Positions 47,613 to 57,327 of a stretch of 64,000 nt of DNA are shown here, in pieces. Location of the stretch: NCBI RefSeq assembly GCF_026004075.1, contig NZ_BPIK01000001.1, positions 1,590,041-1,654,040 of the forward strand, given 5' to 3'. Every line of letters starts with the position of its first letter. Position 1 is the stretch's first letter. Under the pieces are notes generated by a model. That model did not search any database and was not told the DNA's origin. It saw only the letters and a list, made by a program, of their open reading frames with translations. The stretch comes from Meiothermus sp. (lineage in GTDB: Bacteria; Deinococcota; Deinococci; Deinococcales; Thermaceae). The position numbers were made by a program, and so were the translations under genes.

Positions 47613-49631
47613 GTGCCAAACCGACTTGCCAAGGAAAGCAGCCCCTATCTTTTGCAGCACGCCCATAACCCGGTGGACTGGTACCCCTGGGGCGAGGAAG
47701 CCTTCTCCAAAGCCAGGGCCGAAAACAAGCCCATTTTTTTGTCGGTGGGGTACGCCACCTGCCACTGGTGCCACGTGATGGAGCGGGAGAGCTTCGAAGA
47801 CCCCGAAGTGGCTCAATTTCTGAATGCCCATTTCGTGCCCATCAAGGTAGACCGCGAGGAGCGGCCTGATGTGGATCAGGTCTACATGTCGGCCCTGCAG
47901 GCCATGACCGGCTCGGGCGGCTGGCCCATGAACATGTTCCTGATGCCCGACCTGCGGCCCTTTTTTGGCGGAACCTACTGGCCGCCCGAAGACCGGCAGG
48001 GCTTCCCCAGCTTCCGGCGGGTGCTGGCCGGCGTACACAATGCCTGGCTGCACCAGCAAAAAGAGGTTTTGGAGAACGCCGAGCAGCTCACCACGTACCT
48101 GCAAGACCAGCTCAAACCACGGGCAGGGGTCTTGTCAGAGGAACTGCACACTGCTGCCCTGGCCGGGTTATCCAGGGCCTTCGACCAGGCCTATGGCGGC
48201 TTTGGGGGTGCGCCCAAATTTCCCCAATCACCGGGCCTGTTGTATTTGCTCTCCCACGCCTGGTTGGGCGACGAAACCGCTTGGAAACACCTTCAGCTCA
48301 CGCTGGATCGGATGGCCGAAGGTGGCATCTACGACCAGGTAGGGGGTGGCTTCCACCGCTACGCCGTGGACGGCATCTGGCGGGTGCCGCACTTCGAAAA
48401 AATGCTTTACGACAATGCCCAGCTAGCCCGGCTTTACGCTGCAGCCAGCCGAATGCCCCAGGCCACCTTTGAGCAAGCCCGGCGCTACCGACGGATTGCT
48501 CAAGAGACCCTGGACTATGTGTTACGGGAAATGACCGGGCCAAAGGGCGAGTTCTGGTCGGCCCAGGATGCCGACTCGGAGGGTGTGGAAGGAAAATTCT
48601 ATGTCTGGCAGGAGGCCGAAATCCGTGAAATTCTAGGTGCGGAGGCCGATGCTGCCATCAAGCTCTTCGGCGTCTCGGAGGCCGGCAACTGGGAGCACAG
48701 CAACGTGCTGGAACGCCGCTTCCCCGATCAGGCCTTGATGCAAAGCCTGGGTATGGGGCCCGAAGCCTACCAGAGCTGGGTTAACAGCGTTCGCCAGCGC
48801 CTCTACGAAGTTCGCAAAAAACGCGTCTGGCCCCTCACCGACGACAAAGTGCTGGCCGACTGGAACGGCCTGATGCTGCGGGCCATGGCCGATGTGGGAC
48901 GCTGGCTGGAACAGCCCCAGTATATCGAGGCCGCCCGCAAAAATGCGTCGTTTGTGATGCAGGAGATGTACCAAGACGGTCTGCTGCGGCATAGCTGGCG
49001 CAACGGTCTGCTCAAGCCCCAGGCCTATCTGAGCGACCAGGCCCAGTACGGACTGGGTCTATTGGCGCTCTTTGAGGCCACCGGGGAGATGGGGTGGCTC
49101 GAGAATGCCCTAAAACTGGCTGAGGCCATTCTGAGCCACTTCAAGGAGCCCGAGGGGGCCTTTCGCGACTCGCTGGACACCACCCTGCCGGTCAAGGCCC
49201 GGGATGCCTACGATGGCCCTTATCCATCGGGGAATGCTTCGGCTGCCGAGCTACTGTTCCGGCTGGCAGCGCTTTATGAGCGCCCGGACTGGCATCGGGC
49301 GGCTCTTTCGGCGGTGGAGTTCTATGCCCAGAGTCTGGCACGCAATGCCTTTGGCTTTCCGGCCTTGCTCCAGGCCCACCTGGTGGGCACCCGCGGCAGC
49401 GAGCTGGCCCTGGTAGCACCAACAGAGATGATCCACCCCATTCGCCAGTGGTTTTTGCCCCTCACCACCCTGGCCTATGGCCCACCCAACGCGCTCCCGG
49501 TTCTGCAAAACCGAGAGCCCGGTCTGGCGTACCTGTGCCAGCACGGGGCCTGCCGCCTTCCTGTGAACAGCCCGGAAAAACTCTGGGGGGAGCTCGAGGT
49601 CATCTACCCGGGCCTAGCAACCCAAAGCTAG
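47613..49631 (+). CDS. YyaL-type thioredoxin-domain protein (DUF255, N-acylglucosamine epimerase-like barrel)
   Basis: 672 residues from a GTG. N-terminal DUF255 thioredoxin-like domain with the opening [21 protein letters not shown] and redox motif [10 protein letters not shown] (CxxC). The rest is an (alpha/alpha) barrel with the family segments [30 protein letters not shown] and [13 protein letters not shown]. Homologue of animal spermatogenesis-associated protein 20. Biochemical role unknown. Confidence 0.93.
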   Translation: MPNRLAKESSPYLLQHAHNPVDWYPWGEEAFSKARAENKPIFLSVGYATCHWCHVMERESFEDPEVAQFLNAHFVPIKVDREERPDVDQVYMSALQAMTGSGGWPMNMFLMPDLRPFFGGTYWPPEDRQGFPSFRRVLAGVHNAWLHQQKEVLENAEQLTTYLQDQLKPRAGVLSEELHTAALAGLSRAFDQAYGGFGGAPKFPQSPGLLYLLSHAWLGDETAWKHLQLTLDRMAEGGIYDQVGGGFHRYAVDGIWRVPHFEKMLYDNAQLARLYAAASRMPQATFEQARRYRRIAQETLDYVLREMTGPKGEFWSAQDADSEGVEGKFYVWQEAEIREILGAEADAAIKLFGVSEAGNWEHSNVLERRFPDQALMQSLGMGPEAYQSWVNSVRQRLYEVRKKRVWPLTDDKVLADWNGLMLRAMADVGRWLEQPQYIEAARKNASFVMQEMYQDGLLRHSWRNGLLKPQAYLSDQAQYGLGLLALFEATGEMGWLENALKLAEAILSHFKEPEGAFRDSLDTTLPVKARDAYDGPYPSGNASAAELLFRLAALYERPDWHRAALSAVEFYAQSLARNAFGFPALLQAHLVGTRGSELALVAPTEMIHPIRQWFLPLTTLAYGPPNALPVLQNREPGLAYLCQHGACRLPVNSPEKLWGELEVIYPGLATQS

Positions 49632-49659
49632 GTGCCCTGCTGCTAATATTCTCCCGGGA

Positions 49660-49760
49660 AGCGCAAATAGGTGCTCAAACGGGAAAACACCGTTTGTTAC
49701 AACGGGCCAAGGGGCGAAGCTGCCCGTGGGGAAGTTAGAGCCTGCGGTCTTTTGCACCCC
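49660..49760 (+). other. Possible structured leader before the YmdB-type gene
   Basis: The 160-bp gap 49632-49791 can form alternative pairings: CCGTT/AACGG around 49690-49705 competes with ACGGGC/GCCCGT just downstream; GGTGC near 49669 can pair with GCACC near 49753. No T-tract or known riboswitch core was recognised. No ORF. Confidence 0.25.
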
Positions 49761-49791
49761 GTCATTCCGGCAGCCGCGATAAGCTGGGCCT

Positions 49792-50556
49792 ATGCGTGTT
49801 TTGTTTGTCGGCGATGTCTTTGGAGAGCCGGGCTTGCGGGCCGTGGCGATGCACCTTCCCGACCTACGCCCCCACTACGATCTGGTCGTCGTCAATGGCG
49901 AGAACGCCCACCACGGCAAGGGCCTGTCCAAGCCCGCCTACCGCAAACTGCGCGAAGCCGGTGCCGACCTGATCACCCTGGGTAACCACGCCTGGGATCA
50001 CAAAGACGTCTACGAACTCATCGAAACCGAGCCGATCATTCGCGCCCTCAACTACCCCCCCGGCACGCCCGGGCAAGGCCACTGGGTGCTCGAGGCCAAA
50101 GGTGAAAAACTCCTGGTGATGCAGGTGATGGGACAGGTCAACATGGGCCTGAACCTCTACGACCCCTTCCGCAGCAGCGAGGCCTTGCTGGCCGAGGTCG
50201 AGCACGACTACGCATTGCTCGAGGTGCACGCCGAGGCCACCAGCGAGAAATATGCATTAGGCCACTACCTGGGCGGCAAGATCGCAGCCCTGCTGGGCAC
50301 CCACACCCACGTCCAGACCGCCGATGCCGGCTTTCTAGCCAATGGCACCGCCATCCAGGCCGACGTGGGCATGACCGGCCCCATTCACTCCATCATCGGG
50401 GGTGAGATCGAGAGCTTCCTGGGCCGCTTCATCACCCAGCGGCCCACCCCCTTCAAGGCTGCCCCAGGTCGGGCCATGTTCTGCGCGACCGAGCTGGTTT
50501 TGGAAGGGGGCCGGTGCACCTCGATCCGGCCTATGCGCTGGGATGAGCCTGTTTAG
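49792..50556 (+). CDS. YmdB-family metallophosphoesterase (TIGR00282), cyclic nucleotide phosphodiesterase
   Basis: 254 residues, the family's usual size. Metal ligands in LFVGDVFGEPG, NGENAHHGKGLS, TLGNHAWDH and GTHTHVQTAD, plus DVGMTGPIHSIIG near the end. YmdB of Bacillus hydrolyses 2',3'-cyclic nucleotides and affects biofilm and RNA turnover; Deinococcus DR1281 is a structural relative. Often next to rny, which is not seen here. Confidence 0.93.
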   Translation: MRVLFVGDVFGEPGLRAVAMHLPDLRPHYDLVVVNGENAHHGKGLSKPAYRKLREAGADLITLGNHAWDHKDVYELIETEPIIRALNYPPGTPGQGHWVLEAKGEKLLVMQVMGQVNMGLNLYDPFRSSEALLAEVEHDYALLEVHAEATSEKYALGHYLGGKIAALLGTHTHVQTADAGFLANGTAIQADVGMTGPIHSIIGGEIESFLGRFITQRPTPFKAAPGRAMFCATELVLEGGRCTSIRPMRWDEPV

Positions 50557-50865
50557 CCGGTTATGCATGTACTTCCATGTTTCGGCTGCAAGGCCAACCA
50601 ATAGTTTGGAATAGTTCTGATTATGACATTCATGGTGGATTTTTGCCAAGAATAGCTCTTCGGTACTGGCTTGTCGCGGTTCCCTGATTTTGAGGATTGC
50701 TGGGTTCTTTCCGAAAACCGCTCTGGTCAGCCAACAGCCAAACAGCGCATTTCGATTTTGCAACACAAGTGTAGCCGGCAACACAAACGTTTTGGCTGCC
50801 CAACTTAGTGTATTTGCATGCAACTACTGGTTCAGTGGTCTGACCAATAAGGGGGCTGGCTTCCG
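50557..50865. other. Non-coding stretch upstream of the FadR-type regulator
   Basis: 309 bp, more AT-rich than its flanks and without CTCGAG. It holds a direct repeat GCAACACAA (about 50762 and 50780), a palindrome TTGCATGCAA (about 50814-50823), and the operator at 50836-50846. No convincing ORF or RNA gene. Confidence 0.6.
50836..50846. promoter_or_regulatory. GntR/FadR-type operator
   Basis: TGGTCTGACCA is an exact match to the TNGTNNNACNA consensus of the FadR subfamily. It ends 19 bp before the regulator's ATG, so autoregulation of the whole peptide-uptake operon is likely. Confidence 0.7.
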
Positions 50866-51549
50866 ATGGTGCGCCCGACCCGTGTTTCCGAGAAGCTCGC
50901 CAAAGACCTCGAGCAGCTGCTTCAGGACGGCGTTTGGCGGCCTGGCGACCAGTTGCCTGGTGAGCGCGACCTGGCCAGCCGCTTTGGCGTGAGCCGCTCT
51001 TCGGTGCGGGAGGCCTTGCGCATCCTCGAGCTTCACGGCTGGGTGGAAATCCGGCAGGGGGACGGGACACGGGTGGCCTCTCCTTCGGAGAGCTTTGGTC
51101 GCCGCTTGCGCTCGAGGCTGCACCAGGAAGACTTCATCGTCGAGCTTTTTGAGGTACGCCGCATCCTGGAGCCAGCGGTGGCCGCCCTGGCCGCGGAGCG
51201 CAGCCACCCACAGGGGGTTACCCGGCTCGAGGAATTGCTCGCTCAGCAGCAGGCAGCCAAAGGAGATCTGTACCGATTTGTCGAGCTCGACATGTTCTTT
51301 CACAAAACCCTGGCCGATATGAGCCGCAACGCGGTGCTGAGCGAGATCGTAAGCTTACTGGAAGTCGAGTTGCGACAGATCCGCCTGGTATCCACCGCTA
51401 AACGCTACCGCCCAGAAATTACCCTTTCTGAGCACCTGCGCATCCTCGAGGCCATTCGGGCTTCCGACCCCGAAGCGGCCCGTCAGGCTATGTTGGCCCA
51501 CCTGAGCACGGTTGAAAACTCGGCCAAAATCAAGGAGGTAGACCGATGA
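50866..51549 (+). CDS. FadR-subfamily GntR transcriptional regulator (FCD domain)
   Basis: 227 residues. Winged helix-turn-helix with PGDQLPGERDLASRFGVSR and SVREALRILELHGWVE; C-terminal FCD domain with the metal-site histidines in DMFFHKTLAD, SEHLRILEAI and AMLAHLSTVE. FCD regulators bind small organic acids and release DNA. It shares a 4-bp overlap with the following binding-protein gene, so it is the first gene of the operon, with a matching operator upstream. Confidence 0.93.
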   Translation: MVRPTRVSEKLAKDLEQLLQDGVWRPGDQLPGERDLASRFGVSRSSVREALRILELHGWVEIRQGDGTRVASPSESFGRRLRSRLHQEDFIVELFEVRRILEPAVAALAAERSHPQGVTRLEELLAQQQAAKGDLYRFVELDMFFHKTLADMSRNAVLSEIVSLLEVELRQIRLVSTAKRYRPEITLSEHLRILEAIRASDPEAARQAMLAHLSTVENSAKIKEVDR

Positions 51550-53033
51550 AAAAGTGGTTGGCAGCAGTTGTTCTCTGGAGCCTGGGCGGTTTGGGGCTGG
51601 CCCAAACGGTCACGGTGGGGTTGGACGCCGACCCCCCCAACCTCGACCCCCTGCTTTCTTCTGCCCTCGTGGATCGGCAGGTGCAGAACCAGATTTACGA
51701 CAAGCTGGTCGATCTTGACGAAAACCTGCGCATCGTGCCCATGCTGGCAACCAGCTGGCGCGTAGAGGAAGACGGCAAGGTCTATGTTTTCAACCTGCGG
51801 CAGGGCGTCAAGTTCCACGACGGCACCGACTTCAATGCCGAGGCGGTCAAGTTCAACCTGGATCGCTACCGCAGCGCCCCCGGTTCCCGCCGCTCGGGCG
51901 AGCTCTCGCTCATCACCAACGTGCAGGTTGTCAACCCCTATACCGTGCGGGTGACCCTACGGGAGCCCTTCGCACCCTTCCTGGCCATCCTGTCCGACCG
52001 CTCAGGGATGATGGTCAGCCCCACGGCTGTCCAGAGGCTAGGGGCCGAGTTTGGCAACAACCCCGTGGGCACCGGGCCCTTCAAGTTCGTGGAGCGGCGC
52101 CGGCAGGATCGCATCGTGCTGGCGCGCAACGAAAACTACTGGCAGCGCGGCCTTCCCCGCATCGAGCAGCTCGTTTACCGCCCGTTCCCCGACGACGACG
52201 TGCGGGTTGCCAACCTGCTCTCGGGTGCGGTGAGCATCATTACCCCGGTAGCCGCTAAAGACCTCGCAGCCATCCGCAATAACCCCAACCTTGTGGTCAA
52301 CAACTTCCCGGGCATCGGCTACCAGGGCATCTGGCTCAACCACACCAAGGGGCCCTTTACCAACAAAGCCTTGCGTCAGGCTTTTGCCGCCACCATTGAC
52401 CGCGATGTGGTAGACCGGGTGGTGTTTTTGGGCACGGCCCTCCCTTCCAATGGGCCCTTCCCCCCCGGCACCCTGGCGCACGACAAAACCATTCCCGTTC
52501 CCAAGCGCGACCTGGCCCTGGCCCGGCAGAAGCTGGCCGAAGGCGGCCGTCCACAGGGCTTCAGCTTTACCCTGACCATTGCGCCTGGCCCCGTTTTGGC
52601 CCAGTTGGCCCAGGTGTATCAGGCTATGGCCGCCGAAGCAGGCATTCAGGTGCGCATCGAGCAGGTGGAGTTTGGCACCTTGCTGGATAGGGCCGCTAAG
52701 CTGGAGCTCGAGGCGGTGGCGGTGGGCTGGAGCGGGCGGCCCGACCCCGACGGCAACATCTACGACTTCGTTCGCTGCAAAGCACCCAACAACTACTCCG
52801 GTTACTGCAACCCGCGGGTGGACAACCTGCTCAACCGGGCGCGCACCGTGCGGCTGCCGGAGGCCCGCCGCGACCTGTACAGCCAGATCACCAAAATCAT
52901 CCAGGAAGACCTGCCCTACATCTACGTCTACCACCCCCAGACCACCATCGGCGTGAGCCGCCGCCTGAGCGGCCTTCCGGTTATTCCTGATGGCATCCTG
53001 CGCTTCCGCAGCGTGAGCCTGGGCGGTCAGTAG
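51546..53033 (+). CDS. ABC transporter substrate-binding protein, peptide/glutathione (SBP_bac_5) family
   Basis: 495 residues. Signal peptide MKKWLAAVVLWSLGGLGLAQ, then the SBP_bac_5 pattern: DADPPNLDPLLSS, YDKLVDLDENLRIVPMLAT, VYVFNLRQGVKFHDGTDF. Members bind di- and oligopeptides, glutathione or nickel. The gamma-glutamyltransferase at the end of the operon makes glutathione or gamma-glutamyl peptides likely ligands. Overlaps the regulator gene (ATGA). Confidence 0.92.
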   Translation: MKKWLAAVVLWSLGGLGLAQTVTVGLDADPPNLDPLLSSALVDRQVQNQIYDKLVDLDENLRIVPMLATSWRVEEDGKVYVFNLRQGVKFHDGTDFNAEAVKFNLDRYRSAPGSRRSGELSLITNVQVVNPYTVRVTLREPFAPFLAILSDRSGMMVSPTAVQRLGAEFGNNPVGTGPFKFVERRRQDRIVLARNENYWQRGLPRIEQLVYRPFPDDDVRVANLLSGAVSIITPVAAKDLAAIRNNPNLVVNNFPGIGYQGIWLNHTKGPFTNKALRQAFAATIDRDVVDRVVFLGTALPSNGPFPPGTLAHDKTIPVPKRDLALARQKLAEGGRPQGFSFTLTIAPGPVLAQLAQVYQAMAAEAGIQVRIEQVEFGTLLDRAAKLELEAVAVGWSGRPDPDGNIYDFVRCKAPNNYSGYCNPRVDNLLNRARTVRLPEARRDLYSQITKIIQEDLPYIYVYHPQTTIGVSRRLSGLPVIPDGILRFRSVSLGGQ

Positions 53034-53045
53034 GAGCTAAAAGCG

Positions 53046-53522
53046 GTGTTCCTCTTCGTCCTGCGGCGCTTGATGGGTGGATTGCCCACCCTGTTGCTGG
53101 TCACAGTGCTGGTTTTTACGCTGACCCGGGTGTTACCGGGTGACCCGGCCCGGCTGCTGCTGGGCGAAGAGGCCACCCCCGAGCTGGTCGCGCAAATCCG
53201 AGAGGAACTGGGGCTCAACCGGCCCATCCTGGTGCAGTATGCCGACTGGCTGTGGGGCCTGGTGAGGGGTGATCTGGGGCGCTCGATTCGCGGCAACGAG
53301 CTGGTAGCCCCCATTATCTGGCAAAAACTACCCACCACCCTGGAGCTCAGCTTGTTCTCGCTTTTGGTGGCCATCGCGATTGGCATTCCGGCGGGGGTGC
53401 TGGCGGCGTTGCGAAGAAACACCGCAATTGATGCAAGCGTGACCGTGATGGCCCTTTCGGGCATCTCGATCCCTAACTTTTTTCTGGGCATCTTGCTGAT
53501 ATATGCCTTTAGAGCCTGCTAA
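53046..53522 (+). pseudogene. Peptide ABC transporter permease (DppB/GsiC type), 5' part, split by an IS
   Basis: GTG start at 53046. About 155 residues of a normal permease (MFLFVLRRLMGGLPTLLLV, VLPGDPARLLLGEEATPEL, GDLGRSIRGN) run to 53511, where the IS begins; the frame then reads three IS codons (R-A-C) and stops at 53522. Joined to the 3' part at 54379-54857 without the IS, it gives 315 codons in frame. The insertion should inactivate the transporter and may be polar on the second permease and ggt. Confidence 0.93.
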
Positions 53523-54376
53523 CTAGCTGTTCGTAAAAGCTCCACAGTTTTCGCTGTCATCAGAATCGAAAAAGCCAACCAGTGCCAACCTCGCAAGGTC
53601 TCAGCCAGCCGCTCATAGTCTCGCGCCAGCCTGCGAAACCGGGATGTCCAGGCAAACGAACGTTCCACCACCCAACGCTTCGGCAGCAGCACGAATCCTC
53701 GTTTGGCCCCTTCCACCTTGACCACACACAGGGCGATGCCTTCCGCCTCTGCCGCTTGTGCCGCTTCCTCCCCAGTGTAACCCTGATCCACAAAGGCCAC
53801 TTCCACCTGCTCCCCCGTCACTTCCTGCACCTGTTGACTGAGGGCTCCCACCTGGGCCCGTTCCTGTTCACTGGCCGCCGTTACTACCAGGGCCAGCAGA
53901 TGCCCCAGGGTATCTACCGCCAGGTGAACTTTGCTTCCCTTGCGTCGTTTGTACCCATCGTATCCGGCCCGCTCCCCACTTTGCGGGGTGGACTGTAGGG
54001 TGCGAGCATCGTAGATGGCAGCGCTGGGATGGGCGGCTTTGCCCTGGAGCATTCGCAGGGTCATGCGCAGGTCGTGTACCAGGTCTTCGAAGACCCCCCG
54101 GTTCATCCAGCGGTAGGCTTGCGCCTGAACGATATGGGGGGGTGGGAAGTCGTGGGGCAGGTAGTCCCACTGAGCACCGGTTCGAACCATCCAGCGCAGG
54201 GCGTTGAACACTTCGCGCAGGTCGTACTTGCGCTGGGGTGCTTCCAGCGGGGCGAGGGTCAAATAGGGCAGCACCAGAGCCCATTCCTCATCACGGACGT
54301 CCGATGGGTAAGCACGGCGGTTCATGCTCTAAACATAACTGCAGTGCCTGATTTGGGTAAGGTGGTTTGTAGATTC
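53512..54376 (-). mobile_element. IS5-family insertion sequence, intact copy, inserted in the permease gene
   Basis: 865 bp. Ends are imperfect inverted repeats: GAGCCTGCTAACTAGC at the left against GAATCTACAAACCACC at the right end read inward (10 of 16 match). Flanked by a TA duplication (53510-53511 and 54377-54378). A second copy lies at 63142-64000 in the opposite orientation. One transposase gene. Confidence 0.92.
53519..54325 (-). CDS. IS5-family transposase
   Basis: 268 residues. N-terminal DUF4096-type domain ([38 protein letters not shown]) and DDE domain: first Asp in [13 protein letters not shown], second in [13 protein letters not shown], and Glu in [20 protein letters not shown]. 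Complete frame, so probably active. ATG at 54323-54325. No CTCGAG in the element, unlike the chromosome around it. Confidence 0.95.
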   Translation of the reverse strand: MNRRAYPSDVRDEEWALVLPYLTLAPLEAPQRKYDLREVFNALRWMVRTGAQWDYLPHDFPPPHIVQAQAYRWMNRGVFEDLVHDLRMTLRMLQGKAAHPSAAIYDARTLQSTPQSGERAGYDGYKRRKGSKVHLAVDTLGHLLALVVTAASEQERAQVGALSQQVQEVTGEQVEVAFVDQGYTGEEAAQAAEAEGIALCVVKVEGAKRGFVLLPKRWVVERSFAWTSRFRRLARDYERLAETLRGWHWLAFSILMTAKTVELLRTAS

Positions 54377-54378
54377 TA

Positions 54379-54857
54379 GCATCCGGCTGGCCTGGATACC
54401 GCCTTCCGGCTACGTTGAGCCCTGGGTAGACCTGCAGAAAAACCTTCTCCTGATGCTGATGCCCGCCATTACCCTGGGTACCGCGCTGGCCGGCGCCATC
54501 GCCCGCTTCACCCGCAACAGCATGCTGGAGGTGCTCTCGCAGGACTACGTGCGCACCGCACGAGCCAAGGGTCTGGAAGGCCGGGTGGTGGTGTACAAGC
54601 ACGCCTTGCGCAACGCCGCTATCCCGGTCGTAACGGTGATCGGTTTGCAGCTAGGCGGTTTGTTGGGAGGCGCGGTGGTCACCGAGCAGGTTTTCTCCAT
54701 CCCCGGCTTTGGGCGGCTGCTGGTGGACTCGGTCTTCAACCGCGACTTCCCGGTTTTGCAGGCGGTGGTGCTGATCTCGGCCCTAGCGGTGTTTCTGATC
54801 AACGTGCTCACCGACCTGCTCTATGCGGCCATTGACCCGCGCATCCGCTACCACTGA
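54379..54857 (+). pseudogene. Peptide ABC transporter permease (DppB/GsiC type), 3' part after the IS
   Basis: Resumes in frame after the IS: IRLAWIPPSGYVEPW, then the permease EAA-like loop SQDYVRTARAKGLEGRVVVY, and the C-terminal FSIPGFGRLLVDSVFNRDFP. It has no start of its own at the junction; an internal ATG at 54453 could give a short fragment of no likely function. Adjacent to the second permease (one-base spacing after the stop). Confidence 0.93.
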
Positions 54858-54858
54858 G

Positions 54859-55692
54859 ATGAGCAACCGTACGCTACGTGCCTTTTTTGCCAATCGCCTG
54901 GCCCTGGCCGGGATGGTCATGCTGTTGCTGCTGGTGCTGGGGGCCATCTTCGCGCCCATCCTGGTGCCTTATAGCCCTACCTCGACCGATTTCAGCGCCC
55001 TGCAACAACCCCCCTCGAGCCAGCACTGGTTTGGCACCGACCAGCTCGGGCGGGACATCTTCTCGAGGGTGCTCTATGGGGCTCGTGTCTCGCTGGCCGC
55101 GGGCTTAATCTCGGTGCTGCTGGCCCTGCTGCTGGGGGGCCTGATCGGGCTGGTGGCTGGCTTTTACGGCGGTTGGATTGACGATGTGCTGATGCGCCTG
55201 ACCGACGCCATGCTGGCCTTTCCATTTCTGGTGCTGGCCATCGCCCTGGCCGCCGTGCTGGGCCCGAGCCTGCAAAACACCATGCTGGCGATTGGGGTGG
55301 TCACCACCCCGGTGTTTGCCCGCCTGATTCGCGGACAGGTGCTGGCCGAACGCCCCCGCGAGTATGTGCAGGCCGCCGTCGCCCTGGGCGGCAGCGATGG
55401 CCGCATCATCACCCGGCACCTGTTACCCAACATACTGGGGCCATTAATCGTTCAGGTGAGCCTGAGCACGGCCACGGCGGTGCTGGCCGAGGCCACCCTG
55501 TCCTTTCTGGGGTTGGGGGTGCAGCCACCCACGCCTTCGTGGGGCTCGATGCTCAACGATGCTCGAGGCTACCTGAGCCAGGCACCCTACATGGCCCTGT
55601 TCCCAGGCCTCGCTATCTTTTTGGCGGTGCTGGCCTTTAATCTGATTGGGGACGGCCTGCGCGATGCCCTGGATCCGCGCATGAAGAAGTAG
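54859..55692 (+). CDS. Peptide ABC transporter permease (DppC/GsiD type)
   Basis: 277 residues from the ATG at 54859, one base after the stop of the split permease. Hydrophobic N-terminus ANRLALAGMVMLLLLVLG, HWFGTDQLGRDIFSRVLYG (family signature), and the EAA loop PREYVQAAVALGGSDGRII. The gene is intact but its partner is broken. No DppD/DppF ATPases are encoded in the cluster, so the transporter must have borrowed them from elsewhere. Confidence 0.93.
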   Translation: MSNRTLRAFFANRLALAGMVMLLLLVLGAIFAPILVPYSPTSTDFSALQQPPSSQHWFGTDQLGRDIFSRVLYGARVSLAAGLISVLLALLLGGLIGLVAGFYGGWIDDVLMRLTDAMLAFPFLVLAIALAAVLGPSLQNTMLAIGVVTTPVFARLIRGQVLAERPREYVQAAVALGGSDGRIITRHLLPNILGPLIVQVSLSTATAVLAEATLSFLGLGVQPPTPSWGSMLNDARGYLSQAPYMALFPGLAIFLAVLAFNLIGDGLRDALDPRMKK

Positions 55693-55736
55693 GGCGGGTG
55701 CAAAAATTACGCCCAATTTCAGAAAGGTCCCGTGCT

Positions 55737-57326
55737 ATGAACCTCAACCAGTATCCCTATCCCTCCCGCCGCAACGTGGTGACCGGCAAACGGGGCGCAG
55801 TAGCCACCAGCCAGCCCCAGGCCGCCCTGGCCGGCATGGAGATGCTCCTGGCCGGGGGCAACGCGGTGGATGCGGCCCTGGCTATGGCTATAGCCCTGAC
55901 CGTGCTCGAGCCCACCTCCAACGGCATCGGCTCCGATGCGTTCGCCCTGGTGCACGATGGACAGAAACTGCACGGCCTGAGCGCCAACGGCCTGAGTCCG
56001 GCTGGTCTGGACTTTGCGACCTTTGCCGCAGGCGGAGCGGTGCCCACCCGCGGCTGGCTACCGGTCACGGTGCCGGGGGCACCCGACGCCTGGCGCGAGC
56101 TGCATCAAAAGTTTGGCAAGCTGCCCTTCGAACGGCTTTTCGAGCCGGCCATCCGCTACGGCGAGGAGGGCTTTGCCGTCACCCCCGAGACCGGGCGCAA
56201 CTGGCGGCGCATCGAGGCGGTGTATGGCCCCCTGCAGGACGCCTGTTTTCAACCCTTCAAAGCGGTGTTCATGCCCGGCGGCAAGGCCCCCCGGCCTGGC
56301 GAGATCTGGCGCAGCCCGCGGCACGCCGAGACCCTGCGGGAGCTGGCCCGCACCCACACCGAGAGTTTTTACCGCGGTAAACTGGCCGACCGGATCGCCG
56401 ATTTTGCCGCGGCCACCGGGGGTTACCTGACCCACGCCGACCTGGCCGCCTACCGCTCGGAGTGGGTGGAGCCCCTCTCGGTGCGGTACCGGGGCCTCGA
56501 GGTACACCAGATACCCCCTCCAGGGCAGGGCATCGCGGCCCTGATGGCGCTGAAAATCCTCGAGGGCTTCGAGCTAAGCCAGTACCCCCGCGACTCGGTG
56601 GAGGGCTTCCACCTGCAGCTCGAGGCCATGAAACTGGCCTTTGCCGACGTGCAAAAATACGTGGGTGACCCCCGCTACATGACCGTCTCAGCCACCGACC
56701 TGCTGAACCCGGACTACCTGGCCCAGCGCCGGAGCCTGATAGGCGAGCAGGCCCTGCCGGTGCAGGCCGGTGCGCCCCAAGGGGGCACCGTCTACCTGTG
56801 CGCCGCCGACGGCGAGCTACAGGTCTCCTTTATCCAGTCCAACTACATGGGCTTTGGGGCCGGTATTGTGGTGGACGGCACCGGTATCTCGCTGCAAAAC
56901 CGGGGTGCCGGTTTTGTGCTGGATGAAGGGCACGTCAACCAGTATGCGCCGGCCAAGAAACCCTTCCACACCATCATCCCCGGCTTCCTCACCCGCGAGG
57001 GCAAGCCCCTGGGGCCCTTTGGGGTGATGGGCGGGCATATGCAGCCCCAGGGGCATCTACAGGTGGTGGTGAACCTGGAAGACTACCACATGAACCCCCA
57101 GGCCGCCCTGGACGCCCCCCGCTGGCAGTGGACGCGGGGCCTTCGGGTGGAGCTCGAGCCCGCTGTGCCCCTGCACGTGGTGCAGGGCCTCAGAGAACGC
57201 GGCCACGAGGTGGTGCTGCAAAGCGAGTGGGCCTCGTTTGGCCGGGGCCAGATGATTTTGAAGCCCGCCGAAGCCTTCCTAGCCGCCACCGAGCCCCGTG
57301 CCGATGGCATGGCCCTGGCGTGGTGA
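55737..57326 (+). CDS. Gamma-glutamyltransferase family protein, no signal peptide
   Basis: 529 residues from the ATG at 55737. Ntn-hydrolase proenzyme: opening GAVATSQPQAALAGMEMLLA, LEPTSNGIGSDAFALV (normally GGGF), and the putative self-cleavage threonine in APQGGTVYLCAADG (Thr after GG). Later FIQSNYMGFGAGIVV and GVMGGHMQPQGH are family-like. Unlike classical GGT it has no export signal (MNLNQYPYPSRRNVVTG), so it should act in the cytoplasm on imported gamma-glutamyl peptides. It ends the peptide-uptake operon. Confidence 0.88.
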   Translation: MNLNQYPYPSRRNVVTGKRGAVATSQPQAALAGMEMLLAGGNAVDAALAMAIALTVLEPTSNGIGSDAFALVHDGQKLHGLSANGLSPAGLDFATFAAGGAVPTRGWLPVTVPGAPDAWRELHQKFGKLPFERLFEPAIRYGEEGFAVTPETGRNWRRIEAVYGPLQDACFQPFKAVFMPGGKAPRPGEIWRSPRHAETLRELARTHTESFYRGKLADRIADFAAATGGYLTHADLAAYRSEWVEPLSVRYRGLEVHQIPPPGQGIAALMALKILEGFELSQYPRDSVEGFHLQLEAMKLAFADVQKYVGDPRYMTVSATDLLNPDYLAQRRSLIGEQALPVQAGAPQGGTVYLCAADGELQVSFIQSNYMGFGAGIVVDGTGISLQNRGAGFVLDEGHVNQYAPAKKPFHTIIPGFLTREGKPLGPFGVMGGHMQPQGHLQVVVNLEDYHMNPQAALDAPRWQWTRGLRVELEPAVPLHVVQGLRERGHEVVLQSEWASFGRGQMILKPAEAFLAATEPRADGMALAW

Positions 57327-57327
57327 G

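Noticed and set aside
49632-49791. Cobalamin riboswitch before the YmdB-type gene
   Set aside because: AGGTGC and GGGAA-like pieces are present, but the conserved core GCCACTG and the usual spacing are missing.
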